Part shown: positions 36,959 through 52,045 of the stretch, in pieces | Position numbering within the stretch: the first letter of the stretch is position 1 | How the letters are laid out: every line of letters starts with the position of its first letter | Source: Syngnathus acus | Lineage: Eukaryota > Chordata > Actinopteri > Syngnathiformes > Syngnathidae | Reading direction: 5' to 3' | Assembly (NCBI RefSeq): GCF_901709675.1 | Contig: NC_051087.1 | Coordinates: 7,061,319-7,125,318, forward strand | Length of the DNA: 64,000 bases | Position numbers and translations under genes: made by a program | Notes under the pieces: model-generated | Told to the model about the DNA's origin: nothing | Databases searched by the model: none | The model's input: only the letters and a program-made list of their open reading frames with translations

Positions 36959-39900
36959 GTGAGATGCTGTTTGTATTGGAAACAAGCAGACAGTGTCTAC
37001 AATACACATTGTACATTGTAAATGTAGAACAAGACATTTGATAAGTATCACTTAACCGAATAAAATAAAATACATTAGAATTTATTTGCCTGATTTGCAC
37101 ATCATTTAGTGGCGTTTCTTTAGTTTATTGCAATTGTCAATGCCATGACAGCTTCTTTATTTGTACAATAGTAATGTTCTCTCCTGGTCACTGCAGGATT
37201 GTAATTGAATTTTATCCATCAGGCCATTGGGAATTTCTGAAGATTCCAGAATAGCCGGTTGACAAATATTTCCGAGCCGCATTTTAATCCCGGTATTTAA
37301 CCAATTTTGATGAATAGCATACAATACATTGGTGGAACTGAACTTGATCTTCTTAAAACTTAATTAGCACATGTACAATTTCTTAGTAAACTCTTGGAAA
37401 TGTTTGTATGCAGCGTGGCTTTAAGGGAGTTTGCTATCATGATGGGACAAAATGGTTGTTGAAAAGAGAAGCTTATAGACAAACAAATGAAGGTTGGGAG
37501 GGTTTAAGCACTATTTACATATGATTAAAGCCGTCTGTTATCTTTGGCTAAAGCAGATCCTGTTGAAATCAAATTGATTAAAATAGGCATCACATGGTTA
37601 AAGCACATATTTTCCATTTTTCTCACAACATAAGAGTGAATGTTTTTGCAGCCAACATTTGATTAAAGGTGCACTGAAAATGATCATTTTGGGGGTTCAA
37701 AAGTTATGTTCCCCAAATTTGATTACTTTTCAACATGCCATTTATTTATTTATTTATTACCCCTTGTTTTGCTTAATTTATTCTCCCACACCGATAGCCA
37801 CTCAACACAGACGTTCGTGTATCGTGCCATTTATACCTGCATGTGTTTGGATTGCCATTACATGCCCTCAAAATGACCCCAATGGTAGCGGTCACATTTT
37901 GGCATATCTGTTTTTACACAACAGCAATGTAGTTTGAGGGAAATGACAGATGACACAGCCTCTGAGCAGCCAAACAAGGAAAAAAAAATATCTTCCTGCG
38001 GTTATTTCAAACTCTGACTTTGGAATGACTGACTGGCAATTTCTGATTAGCAGTCCTGAGGGGCCTGAAAGTGGTGAGACAGGTCAGACATTTTTAGAGT
38101 ATAACCCAGGGTAAGTCCATGCATAGCACAAAGTAGGAATAAAATAAAACTCATTAGTGCAGAATATTCATTCATATCAACAGCTCGTCCCCGTCGCCCT
38201 CGCCTTGAACCAAGTAATGACAAAAATTACCCAAACCTAAATTTATTTACCATGAAGACTCTTCTCCGTATGCTCTATGTTTGACACTGTGTGAATCTCA
38301 CTTCCAATAATTATGCGACACCAAGGGAGTTTACTGATGCAAGTCTCCAGAGATGTGCTCTGTGTACTTCGGGTGTCCTCTTCAAACACTGAGACCCTGC
38401 GTTGCCTTTCTCACGCCACATACACTTGTTGTATGTTTGTGTATGCGTGTGACTCACACCCACAAGAGAGTGCTGCTCCATGTACACCATTCAGTAAATA
38501 GCAGTGAGGATAAACCATCAGAAATAAATAAATAACAGGGACTAATATGAACTTCGACCACCGATAAATTCCTTTCACACATCTATGTCAGATCTTTTTA
38601 AGGATCTGGTGGAAAATGTTAGTATATTGAAAGTTTGTCTGTAGGGTTCAATGGAAAATCTAAAAACAATTCAGGATATTAGTTTTGTTATGATAGAGGA
38701 GATCAAGAGAAAATGAAAAGTCAAATCAATAGTTGCAATCAATGACTGCCATTAGCCATTTGAAGACGGGGGTGAGGGGGATAAATCACACTCCCTAGTT
38801 GGCGTTGGGGCTTCAGTACGGTTTAACCACTGATTTTCATTTCCCTCAGTCTGTGTGGAATTTTCCTTTGCTACTTGTCACTTAAACATTGTCGTTGCTT
38901 CTCAACATTTTCTGAACAGGCACATTGGTTAAATTCAAAACAAACACGCCGACCGACATACTCAGCGAAATGATACAAATGTATCTTTTGAAAAAGTAAC
39001 ACTTATTTCGTAAGAAATGTGTCTCTTTCAAAAACAACATAACCTTATATTAAAAAAAAAAAAAGGCTTTTTCTAAATGCTCCTGAATGCGTTGGACTTG
39101 GAGACCAAATTGACAAACAATACAGTATTCCAGACTATTATGGGATGTATTCATTTATCATTTATTATTTTTGTGGTGTAGGATAATAAATGTAGACTTT
39201 ACCAGTGAATTTTTAACTCTAAAATCCCCAACTGAAGCTATTGTAAGACAGATGATCATTTGCGTTAGCATGTATAAACACTGTTATTCAAAGGGGGAAA
39301 AAAAATGTCCCAATTTTAAGTGCTTTAAAATAATTCATGTGACATGTTTGTTTGAAATACATTTAGCTGATAAATGCAGTGAGCTGCGATGTCACAAGAT
39401 ACTTTCTAAAAATTGTTTAGCTATATGATAAACAACAAACCGCATGACCGTCCACACATTCATTTTTTCCCTGGTTTCCATTTATCCCTTGTGTATTTTT
39501 ATAAACGCTAAATATTCAGCATGACCTCATCCACCAGAAGAGAAAGACAAGGACATGTTTGTGGTGCCTGGTCAGTTCACATAACCCCAATTTTGTGCTT
39601 CATGATGCGGTCAGTGGTGTTTTCCTTTCTTTCATAACAGCATGTGTCTGTTTCTCTGATGTGTGTGCGTGCGTGTGTGTGTTGCTTTTATATAGTTTCG
39701 ATGTTACATTTAAGCAGCAAAGACGAGGCCTCCCAAGTGAGTAGAACTAAAAATAGACTAGAGCAGGTGATTCATTGAAATTCCAGCAGGCATAGTTCCA
39801 TCCTTAATGGATGCAAGGAGGAGTCCATTTCATCTGTTCACCAAATATTTTAATGAAATAGCACTTTGTATAATTAAATATGCCCAGTGGAGCAAAGCAG

Positions 39901-42900
39901 CCTCACTGAAAACAATAAACTTTCAATTTCGTCAGCGTTCCTTCTGAATAATGAGATGTTCTGACGTGAGTGTTACTGTCTCTTACCTTGACACATTGAA
40001 CCATTCATCATGCCACAAAATGTGTTTTCGCACAGCCCATGCAAATAAATCACAATTGGAAAATCTCTTGTGAAGATTTTTTTGAGTCCGCAGTAAACAG
40101 GTTTCATCACCCAGCCAATTATGATGGGAATTTGGACACTGTATGCACATTGTCACAATTGCCGGTGCACTTTCCTTAATGAAATCATCAAATGTGTTTC
40201 ATGAACCACATGTATTTTTTACTTCTTTTGATTGCATTGTTGGTTAAAAAAAGTAATTATGTTCAGCCCAATGTAGAACAGAGTGCCATTAAGAGGAGTC
40301 AAAAAGTACAACTGGTTCATGAAGCAAATTTGAAGCATCACTACTTTGTACCATCAATTATTCCTGATTCAAGTTAAAAATATAAAAAGATTGATTTGAT
40401 TTGAATCTGATGTTTTTGGGCTTTACATCGTATCTCGGTTGACATTGGCTCCAAAGTTTTTCATCAAAGTAAAACATCTGAATTGGACCAGTTCCCTTTG
40501 GTCTGGGAATCATGGGTTTTGTTGTCAAATTCTTCCCAGAACTCGAAAAAATGTCAATATCATACACTTTTTGAGTGAGATTAACTTTTGTTTTGAGATT
40601 GACCTTGACGGCAACTCTCTCAGTCTCTGTAAAAAAAAAACTCAATTTGGGTTCCGCCCCCACTCTGAGCTCTTCTCATTGTTCAATATTTTTGAGCCCT
40701 CCAGGGGTATCATGATCCCGCCTCTGAATACCCGATCCTAAAACACTAACCTTGCGTTTTTGCAGCATAATGCCTTCCTGCAGCATACCCGGTGCTGCAG
40801 GTGAAGTTTAAATAAGTGATAGGCAGGAATTGATTGATATTCCAGAAGGATCTTCGCTGTGGGGGCATTAAATGCTTCCGTCTCATATCCATATAAGTGA
40901 AGAAAGATCTGGCTCTTCCTTTTTATCTGCACTACTGATCATGACATTGGACATACCTGCACAAAATAGGAATATCCAGGGCCTTACTTTTATAAAAATT
41001 CCAATTTTGAAGGATGTTTTTTATCAAGAATAACTATCGTCTGTCAAGGGCAAGTGGTGCTTTTTATTCTATTATAGTAGTGTTATTCCAAAATGACATC
41101 TGATTTTGGTGATTCCCTGAAGAAAATATGCATCGAGAAACCTATTTTCAGTGTTTACCGTTTGAGTCTTAATGGAAACGCTTCGCCGATCATGGAAAGG
41201 TTCTACTCGTGTGGCTTCTATGAATTGCATCATCTTTTCTCATAGTTGGGACAATTAGAAGTTTAGGATTTATCTTAAGTCATCAACATACTATGATTCG
41301 GGCCGTTGATTTTGTGTTGCCAACAGTATTTTAGGTAGCTACAGATTCCCGTTTTTGGTGTTCATATGTGGCTTCACAATGAAGGCCATTCATTGGCCAT
41401 TGGTGGTGACCTCGTTCTTTTCAAAGGACATGGTGATGATTGCAGAAACTGCTGCTCCCCCACAATCTGAGCAGATTTAAATGCATCTTGTATTAAATCT
41501 TAAAGGGATTGTGCAGGTAATGCTGTGGATGTTTTTGTTATAAATCAAATGATATTTTTAGAGCAGACGGATAACATCAATGAATATCAAGAAGCAAATG
41601 AGGCTGATGAGCTATTGCTGTCAACACTGTTCTACATGGAGTGTCACGATGTGGAGTCATATCCAGAAATAGACCATTGTTTTTGTCCTCCATATATTTT
41701 ATCAATCAAACGTCTGATTTGTTGTACACTAATTAGCATATTGCTGTTTTGATGCCTCACACTTTTAATTTGTATTTGTGCACACAAGTCACAAGTGTAT
41801 CAGTTTGTTCTGCACTGCTCAAGTGTTTCAAATATGATATTTCATTATCATTTTTCAGCCATGAAAAATCCTTTTCTATACTCCTGCATAAGTAATTAGG
41901 GCGAAGTATTATTTTGTCAGAACTGTCAGTAAAGCACAATTTGTGTAAACAGTAAGGAAAAGCTTTTGGTTGGTCCAAAGAGATTGACTTTTAAATGACA
42001 CCGCTTTACCTACTATGCTGTAAAGACCAGAACTCAGTGAACTTCCATCGAGGACAAACTATTACCAAAAGTGAAATGCAATTTGAGGATGGAATGCCCC
42101 TTTTGAGTTTTTCAATGTTGGATTTTGCAGCTAGCAAACGGTAGATCTTTTGACCTCTGGAAATCTCAATTATTTATGTTCCTCTATTTTGTGTCTGAAA
42201 ATTATCCAGAAAGAACAATTAGACTTCATTATTACATACAGTAAACTGGACCATTGAGTAATTAAAATGTTTTTAACAATAATATGCATCATAATTTTGA
42301 TTGATACTGCGGTGTAATTGCAATTTTAAATCCCAATTATATTTTACAGTACTAATTTCAAAATATAGCAAAACTTTACATTTTTGATGACTGCTTAATA
42401 AATCAACAAAATCAAAATCACCCATTTTTTAAAAAAAATAAAGCGTTTGCATTGGATTTCATTTCATTTCATTGTTCAAGTGCACCCAATGTTGAGGCCA
42501 CTGAGTCATTCAGATTACTCTGCCAGACATTTTGCCTGATGCGTTTTGTCTTTTGAAATGAAGCATGAGTTTCCTCAGGGGAATTAGCTGCAGGAATATC
42601 TGCAGGCACAATGTGCAGCTGTGAAAGATGACTTGGAAAATAAGACTCCCATGAGCGCAGGACTGATGATTTCCATTTTATGAAGCCGTTTTATGATCAC
42701 TCTGGAAGAAACATATTTAAATTTTTATACATGTATATAAATATAAAACTATTCTTTTAATTATTCAGAGTTTCACAAGTCTTCTATCAATGAGAAATAG
42801 GACCATAATAATGAGAAATATGAGTATAATAATGTTTTACTCTGACTTTTTCAATATTTTTTTTCTTTTCAGTGAAGCCCCCAATACTCTCTGTTTTTTT

Positions 42901-43378
42901 CGTACTGTGTGCACCATAGTAAATGATAGCCACCTGCAAACCTTCAATGTTTGGACCTGTCTTTGTTGATGCTCTTATGGCATTAGCCGTGTGATGTGTT
43001 GCGATTGTATCAGGGCTGCTCTTCGACACATTCTAGTGAAAAGAATATGAATTTGGGCAATATTTGAAACATTTCAAGTAACATAGGTTGTAGAATTCAA
43101 ACAAGTTGTTGAAAGGATTGTGTGACAATTGATAAACAACTTGATCTAGTTCCAGAAATAAGTAATCTTGTTACCTTTATTGCAAATCTTTTTGCACATT
43201 AAGAGGCCGTACGATGAAGTCCCGTTGATAATTAATAGGTCAACCACCCTCACGTTTGTCAGAATTGGAATTTCAATTACAAAAGGCAAAGGTCAATTGT
43301 GTGTCCATGACCACTGGCGGCTCTAAGCATATTAGTTAACATTCTGTACAAATGATGCTTTATTTTTCCCAATTTCAG

Positions 43379-43455
43379 GGAACACTTGTCCTTGATCCAA
43401 CCGCAGCAGACTGTGTTGTTGCAAACATGGAAGCCTGGAACTGTTTCTCATGGAG
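43379..43455 (+). other. Exon-like 77-bp segment, possibly noncoding 5' exon of ndst3
   Basis: Bounded by a good polypyrimidine acceptor (TTTTTCCCAATTTCAG) and donor GAG|GTGAGC. Contains ATGGAAGCCTGG. It matches no NDST coding segment I know. Confidence 0.3.
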
Positions 43456-46400
43456 GTGAGCTCAACCAACCCTAGTTTAGTCTTTGCATTTTAAGATTGT
43501 AGGCTGCTAAGGGGATGAGGATGTTTCTGTATGACAAAATACTCTTCGTGTTCACAAAGTTTTTGTTTTGTGAAATGCATAATTATAATCCGTTCTACAC
43601 CATGTCGATTAGAACAAAAAAACAAGTCTGCTTACTGTTTTATGATGATGAGTGTCACCGTGCAGTCAGTCAATATTGTATCCCATTAGTCTGCTAATAC
43701 TCTGGAGGATTATGTCACTAAAGATAAGCCTGCATTTATTTAACAGACACCATGAATGTTTTGTCCTAATTACAAAATGATTCCTGTTAGAAAGTGAGAG
43801 ATCTTGAGGTCGTCAGCAAGTCAGATCAATTTGGCAGCAATGACAACCTCCATTCAAAAAGTGTTCACACTATTAATCCTCACTCATCCCTGGGCGCTAA
43901 AGCAACAGGCGGCCATCTTCCTATTTTGGGCTGATTGGAATGAGAGGCGTGTCTGTGTTCTTGGTCCCGATGCTTGAAAGCGAAAGCTGGAAGGGATGCG
44001 GGAAGGAATTTTCCCACATGCAAAGGCAAGGGCAGCCAAGAGGTTAATCTCTTTTACATATTTGGAGCAGAACAACATGATGTTGTGAGTGGTGTCCTCA
44101 TCTACAAGTGAGGAGGTCAGTGCAGTTTGATAGTCTGTGTCACAAAATGAAAAGATTTCGATATCTGCCGTCAAAATGGTGCTTTAGAATGAGCAAAGTG
44201 TTTGGCCGACATTTTGGCGTGAGGTGAGGTTCATGGCAGGTTGCCATTCATATGGGATGGGAAAATATTTATTCCATTTGTTAAAAAAAAAATACATTAC
44301 ACATAAGAAGCATTTGATTAAATAATTCAGTTTTATTGATTGATTTACGACAACATATTTCATCAGTTGAAGGTTCAAAAGTAGTCTAGGACTGAAGATG
44401 GCATGTCTTTTTCTTCTAACATAGTTCTCTGAGCATCTGCCTTGGCAAGAGCTATGACGTCAATTAACTTGTTAGTCTTGTCGGGATGAGGGTTTTCCTC
44501 TCGTGAAGCGTGTCTGCCGATGCAAAAGGAGAAACAGTACACAGAGCATTTGGATCGAAAAACATTCTCCCACAGAGATTAAATGAAGCGCAAACAGCGG
44601 TACTTTCATGCTTCACGTATTAAGTCCAAATGATACCAATCAGTTGTACTGCCTCGCTGCTCTCCTATATGGCAGTGGATGCCACAGTTAGAATTTCAAA
44701 TGTTGTTTTAAGGTAAATAAATACTGGTAGAGTTCATTCAGTCATCATAGTTTGGTTTGATTTGCTTTATTAAACATCATTTTGCAATACTGGAAGTCTC
44801 ATGCACATGAATTATACAAATGTGAGCTGTGGTGTTTCCCTACGGTTCGACGGAAAAGTAACATGTACATAGGCTAATGGATGGTTTGCCCACCTGTAAA
44901 CGTTTAGGTGAGGCTAGTATGAAACCATTTGCAGTCCCACTTTGAGTGGCACAACATCTGTCTGGCACAAATTACACTCTTGCACACATAACCTGTAAGT
45001 GGTGTACAGTACACAGCTGCTAATGGCTCTCACCCTTCCTCTACCCTCAGTGGAATGCTGCACAAAACCGCCAAAATAAAGCTCGCTGGCTTAACTTGTG
45101 TAGCCAACACTTAAACAAAGAGAAATGTCATCCTCGGTTTATTTGAGGGTCTCGCCGCGTTTATCTGACATTCAAGCCTTTTGTTGAGCCTCGGCGAGTG
45201 CCAGGAAGCACATCGCTACAGTCAAACTTGTGTTCAGTGAGCAATATTGGGGGAATGAAGTGTTGGGGAGGAAGAATCCCCCCCCCCAAAACATTTGTTG
45301 ATACGTATACTGTAACACCACTTTATCTTCACGATTGATTTTTATTGCCCCACATAATACACAAACTGGCCTTTCGACAGACATTGTTGCACAGTTTTGA
45401 TTGTTTCTTCATGTGCTTAGGTTTTACAGTATGCGCCATGCACATTGTGTCACTAATATCACAGTCAATAATACTCAAAAGAAAACCAATATGTTGGATT
45501 CAAAGGCCAATGCTATATTATTACAGTGCTTCCATGCACATCTGTCATAAAGTCCACTGCTGACTAGAACTTGTTTCACTAGGGGAGAACAGAAATATCT
45601 TTTACCTTTTCAGTGCACGTGCGGCGTTGTGTCATTGTTTTTGGTGTTGTCTAATATGTGGAATCACTCAAAGACCCAACTCGGCAGTAGATGCAGCATA
45701 CAGCAACCGATAGGTTAATGGTGGGCTGTCACTCTCAATAACAGAAAATTACTCGTACACAAATCATGAACCATCTAATAGGAAGTTAAAGCAAAAAAAA
45801 AAACAAAAAAAACTACTATGATCCCTTTTCAGACATTGAGGAAAACATATTAATTATAACACCCCACAACTTTCATGTTTATTAAGCTTTTAGTTGTTAA
45901 GGTTGTAATGTGTGTCGCGATAATGTGATTCAGCCAAAGCACAATTAAAGCTCATTTGTACGCTTTTTCAAGCAAGTCGATCAAATTACTAAAATGATGC
46001 CTTGTTCTACAACAATATGGGCTTGCCACGCACACCATTCCAGACTAAGATATTATTATTTACTCTAGTGTTTCACAGTTAAGCTAACAATCTTTGACGT
46101 TAAATTAGAGTCTTTTAAGGCAATTACAGTGCAATCAAAGCAGGAAATCAGATGAGGCAAGACGTCAGTAAAGAAACAGGTTAAATGTTCACATATATTT
46201 CTTACCTGCAGTAAAGTGAAAATTAAATGTATCTGACAGAAAGCAAATATTAACTTTTTTATGATTGAATCATGTTTGCATTTCAAAATAATTGCTTCCA
46301 CTATCAATAAGTGCAATACTTTTATTAACCATGCAATGTTTAAGTAACATTTTAAATATGTTAATCACTGTATAATAAGACTGCCTGAATTTCTCTTTTG

Positions 46401-46463
46401 ACAACTTAGATGTGGCGTAGCCTCCTAAAGTTGCCATAGACAAGTCAAATGGGTTAACTTTAT

Positions 46464-46464
<1 letters not shown>

Positions 46465-46530
<66 letters not shown>
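46465..46530. repeat. (CA)33 microsatellite
   Basis: 66 bases of uninterrupted CA. Confidence 0.97.
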
Positions 46531-46531
<1 letters not shown>

Positions 46532-47763
46532 TTAGTTTCCTCCAGATTCTGAAACCACACATGTTCGGTTAATGGAAGTACAAATATTTGTGTGAATGGT
46601 TGTTTCTATCGCCTCAAACTATTTTTCACCCGGACGGAGGTTTGATGAAAACAGAAATGTATCATCATTATTTCCATGCGCAATATTTTGCCGTTCATGC
46701 AGTGTAAATCTACCCAGCCAATTGTCGGCATCTGGGTAACATCTTGTGCAATCATTGCAGAATAAATTGCATTGTGATGATGAGTAGACTGTTCAGTACG
46801 TTGATTCAGTCATTAAAGCAACACAATGTTCTTGTGGCTGATTGTAAATTAAATCACAAATATTAAAAACAAATACGTGGGTTCAGTTCGGGTTAATATT
46901 CACAAGTAAAGCTTTTGTTGGTCATTATTCATTCTAAAAGTCTCACATATTTCACTTTTTGTTTTGCTGTGCATTTGTATTTTAGCAATCACAACACTTG
47001 CTCATAATCTTTACAGGTAGCATATATTTCTCGGCGTGGTGAGAAAGATGTCGAAAATGATGGTTGCATTTAGAGTATAGCAGGATCCAGCGGTCCGTTC
47101 CAATCATTGTAAGCATTATCTAGAATTTCAATGGCCCCTTTCTCTACTGTGTTCAGAAGCCGTCAAGGCTTTCAGCACCTAGGAATTGTGCAGGCATACA
47201 ATAGCACCCTGAGCTACCACAAGACTTATGAAGGCAGCGAGTGACCTGACTCCAAAATTGAGGCTCTGCATCATTGTGGTTGTCAAGACGGAGGCCAGGA
47301 TCCAAGGTGATGGGAGTGATGATGATGATGGGTCTGGCATGTGAGCTAGTTGCAGGGGCATGAAAGGAAGAGAGATGTACCTTGAAGAAGAATGAAGACA
47401 TACAATGTGAGGTAATAAGATGTTGTTAGTGGACATTGGAAAAAGAGGAATTGTTTTGTTCCATGGTAACTGTACTCTGTTTCTGTTTTAAACTGATCTT
47501 AAATCGAAATAGAATTATTTTCCTATAGCAACATAAGAATTCTATTAATTTTGATATTTCACTCATGGTTGATAAGGAAGTCAGCCTCAAAGCAGTCTTT
47601 CTTGATTTTTCTATTACAGTATAAAAAATGCTGGTGTTAATTCCACCAAAAATTTGAATATCATCTAGGTTGAAATTCCACATCAGTGTATGTTTTGTTT
47701 TCAGTCCTCCCCAGGTTGCAATTGTTGTCATCGCTAATGACAGGTTGTTTTGCAGTGACTGCA

Positions 47764-47780
47764 CCCCCCCCCCCCCCCCC
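47764..47780. repeat. C17 homopolymer
   Basis: 17 C residues followed by five T. The length of such runs is often wrong in assemblies. Confidence 0.9.
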
Positions 47781-49076
47781 TTTTTGTTGATGGTATTGAA
47801 TGTCCCAGTCTCATGGTGTAATCCGTGTTTGCCGCAGCTCTCGGTCCACTCACGACACTGATGCTGATCAGCAATTAGCAGCAACACACAGAGAAAAAAA
47901 AAGCTATTGCTGCTGACCTTTTAGTGCCGTAAACAGGCTGAGAGCCAACGCCATGAGCTGGAAAGGAAATGAAAACTCAAAATGACGTACTGACGGAGAG
48001 TCAAACAGGATATGACAAGGATAATATGATTTGATATAAAGGTGTTTTTGATGAATTTCAAAATGTGTGATGAGGGTGGACTATATGCAGAAATAACTTT
48101 TTACAGAAACGTATTGTTGAACACGTTATCAGTTGATTGTATCAAACAGCAGTGATTGATCAGCAGCCTGTCTGAGTTTTATTCCTCCTCTCATGCAAAG
48201 TCAGCTGAGATGAATGGATGTAAATTACAGCGCAAAAATATGCCGATTTTTATTAAATGATGCTTTATAATTTCATCAAACCTTAAGCACTTTCTCACCT
48301 CAGCTTATCAGGCTAATGTGTCTGGTTGCTTTCATAGGTAGGAGTTAAATCTCACCTTTTTTTTTTCTTCTCAACACTGACTATTAATCTGACATGTTGC
48401 AAGACAGTCAGGCTGACATTGTGAGCACGGGGCAAGGCTGTTGATTTGAGCGTGATGACTCAATGTACATTGTTACATTTGCTTAAGTGTGCGCGTGTGC
48501 GGTCCTCACTGCCACGTTCTAGGCCACGCTGAAAAGGAAACATAAAATGATGTCGGAGCGAAAAATACACGAAACTTATGAGAATCTAGTCATAATGTTA
48601 CAAGAATTCCCAGAAACATTATGTTACGATGTCAGAACATTGTCCATATTTGTTCCATTTCTGTGCACAACCAAACTTATCAACATCGACGTTACTACAT
48701 TCATCTCGGTTGTATCTAGAGTTAGTGTTCATAAATTATGACTGCTTTATTTCACGTGACACAAAACACATCATAGTTGCCATTTGTCTGACTTGTTAAC
48801 ATTTATCAAGCAAATAAGAGTTTTGTCACAGCCACCTTTCCTTTACTCCATGAAATGTAGAAGTAATGATTTATGACCATGAAATATATAAAGAATTTGA
48901 CATTTGGAAGTAACGTCCCTACATGTAGGAGTTTTATAAACTTTTTTTTTCTGTCAGAATTCCGTTGAGACCCAACATTAGCATTTTTTTTAATTGATGA
49001 AATAGTCGGAAAATGTTATCATTGTAATGATATTGCTAAAATAAATACAGAGGGCGTACCCACAAAAAAGTCCCTT

Positions 49077-49110
49077 ACACACACACACACACACACACCC
49101 ACACACACAC
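49077..49110. repeat. (AC)n microsatellite
   Basis: About 34 bases of AC with one CCC interruption. Confidence 0.93.
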
Positions 49111-51780
49111 TGACTGTATTGTCATTTGTCAATTGTGTAAAATGACTGAGGATAAATTCAACTAACAGCAATTTTGCATGGTGATTGGTGCTCAAAAGTC
49201 TTTTAAGCTATTCTTAAAGACAATCAACACATGAGCAATTATAATATTTTAACATTTGAACTTGTATTATAATTTCTTCCCCAAACGTTTTTTTGGGCCA
49301 TTTATATGCGTTATATGCATGACACATACGTAGCTGACAAGACTTCATGACCCAAAGCAGTTGTGACTGATCACATTAACGTTCTATTGTACTTTGTCGC
49401 CAGTGAACAAACTCAAGAGCGGTCATATTGATCGTGAGCATTTGCAATTACAAGCCGAGCACATCATGTGTAAAAAGTCATTCATCAACCCTCACCCTTC
49501 AAGACGCTTCCACAATGACCAGAGTCATTTGAAAGGTTAATGTATAATTTATATTCCAGGGGAAAACAGCACTTTGTCAAGAGCTGGAGATGAATTGTGA
49601 GGTCTGGAAGTACAACAGTAGTTTCTGGTGATTGAAAGGTAGAGGAGGAAAGAGGGATTGACATAAATTGCAGCTTTTACACACGTTTTGAAAGCTTTAT
49701 GGATTAAAAGTGCCTAATTTGTAAATTAGTAAAAAGATCATTAATGCATAGGAGCAGTGTGCCGAACATGGCCATGGCATTTCAATTCATTACATATGCT
49801 TCTTTCTGAATATTTTTTCTTTCTCAATCCTTTCTCCCCTCATTAACATGAACTAGTTAGTTGTTGTGAAAACAGCACAAGCCACTCACTCCATGCAGTC
49901 AACATCTCTGGGGGAATCACACAATATTGACCACTTGTTGGATTTTCTCTAAGGCGACATATTGTTTTTTCACAATTTAAAATAATTCTCCATCTTCCTG
50001 CTACTCTAAATAGGAAAAGCAGTGTCGAGCACAGTTGGATACAAATTGGGTTAGTGAGTAGTGTTAGGAAAAAAAAGAACATTTGGTACCTGAGCTGCTA
50101 AACCGAGACAGATTTAGTTTTGGTGTGGGCTCAGTTACAGTCCACTTGTATTGGTGTCAAGTTGAGCAGTGACCAATAAAAAATATTTGCTATGTGGGTT
50201 GGCACCTTCTTTTTGTAATTTGAATTTATAGCCAGCCACTTGACTGTAGTGAAACAGTATTGTCTGGCTCGATGTGATTTTTCAATCTGACAGACTTGTT
50301 GGCTCTGACCTCCACTTTCTAATGCGTACCATTCAAGAACGTGATTGTTTTACAAGGTCTACACACTTTACTACCTATTTTAATAATAGCATGACTCATT
50401 TGATTGCTCGGCAGTGGTGAATCACTGAACTGAATAAACTCATTCTTTCCCTTTAAAATATAACCTTTTAATCATGGATCAGTTATCGGAGCATACGGGA
50501 TTAAAAAAAAGATCAAATTAGTTGATGAAAAGATGTGTCTAAAAATGAATGCCTTGCAAGAACTAGTTTGGAAATCTTTTCAGATAATTTCTTCTCAAGA
50601 GAGAATATACTCATCATCCGATGGGGATTTAATATCCAACCTGCCTGATGGTGTTGAGTTCCTCCTCAGGGTCGAATATTGCCTGTAAGGTTTCATCAAA
50701 GAGCCTGCAAGTGAGAGCACTTCATCTTGTGGCTCTGCCCTCCTATTTCCCTTGATATATATCCGCTGATGTCATTTTGATATACTGTTTGTTCTGCAGG
50801 CTGTGAATCACACTACCAGATGTCATACAGTTTGCTGCACCAAAACATGTCCAATGTTGTAAATGGGCTGCATTTAGTTCGAAAATTGCCAAAGTCTATA
50901 GAACCTAGAAAGTGCTTTAAAAGTGCAAACTTACTGTTCATAGTAATTCCTTAAATCAATATTTTCTAGTTGCATTATACAGTATTGTGTGTCTGACAGA
51001 ACTATTTTGTAATCTACTGATTGGAAGGTTGGGAATGCGGATTGCTCATCATCCAGTGAGCATCCAGTGATTTCATTTTGGTTATGCAAGGACGACTACA
51101 ACAAAAGCCAAAAAACTATTTTACTTTTCTGTTAACTTCTGTACTGCTACTGTAGTAGTATTGCATTACTGGCGTCAGTTATTTCGGTCATTAAGTTCAA
51201 GACTTTTTGCAATTAGCTGATATTAGGTACACTAGTCTATATTTCAAAAATGGACACAAAAATATTTGTACAATTACAGCAAACTGATTGGACTGAATAA
51301 CGGCCATGATAAAACATTACTATTTTAATGTTATGTGTTCTGTAAGTTTAACTGGAAAAAATCAACTAACAAATAATCTTAATGCTGGAGCTCTGTCAGT
51401 ATACAAATTCTGATTTCATTATTTTAGTGTCATAACAATATATATGTTATATTTCCCCTTTTTAAATTTTCTGCGTGACCCCAAAACTCACATTTACCTA
51501 ATTTAATTTTCAATCATAAGTGATTTTTTTTTTATGACATGTAATCATAACACAGCTATACAGGAAAAACAAATAATTATTTACCTCAATTTATTTCATT
51601 CGGGAGGAACCGAAAATCCAATTTCGTAAAAGCTAAAAATTCATTATAAAAGTTAACGGCATTGATATCATCTGCCCATAAAGCCTGATGGTATTTTGCA
51701 TGTGAGACTTTTCATTATGTGCCGTTGTTAGTAGTATAATAAGTTCACCTCCCAAACACTGGCCTCGCTGTTTTGTTTTC

Positions 51781-52045
51781 CTTAGCATCCCCATGAAGAG
51801 ACCGCGGCATCTTCAGCCCTGATGGGAACTTTGAGATTATGACAGCCGTTTGCCGAGATGGATGTCTCATTAGTATCATTTAGGCATAAACACTGATGGC
51901 AGCTCTCATTACCAAGAGGCGTTCTAATCATTTCTGAGGCTGCATTAAAACACTAAACCCAATTACACCATTATCATTACTCAGCTGAGCCAACTAAAAA
52001 TATCCCAACAGGGAATTTATCAGGATGATTTTTCCCCTCTACTCA
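51781..52045. promoter_or_regulatory. Possible conserved noncoding element
   Basis: Repeat-free and dense in homeodomain-type TAAT/ATTA cores (CTCATTAGTATCATTTAGGC, CATTACC, ATTACTCAGCTGAGCC with an E-box palindrome). No coding frame. Candidate enhancer by texture only. Confidence 0.25.

Noticed and set aside
40358-40741. Overlapping ~100-codon frames on both strands
   Set aside because: No motif on either strand; probably a decayed repeat or chance.
46270-46560. Frame with a long Val-Cys repeat
   Set aside because: Translation of the (CA)33 microsatellite.
47426-47887. 153-codon minus-strand frame
   Set aside because: Crosses a C17 homopolymer (poly-Gly when translated), shows no domain, and has no splice or promoter context.
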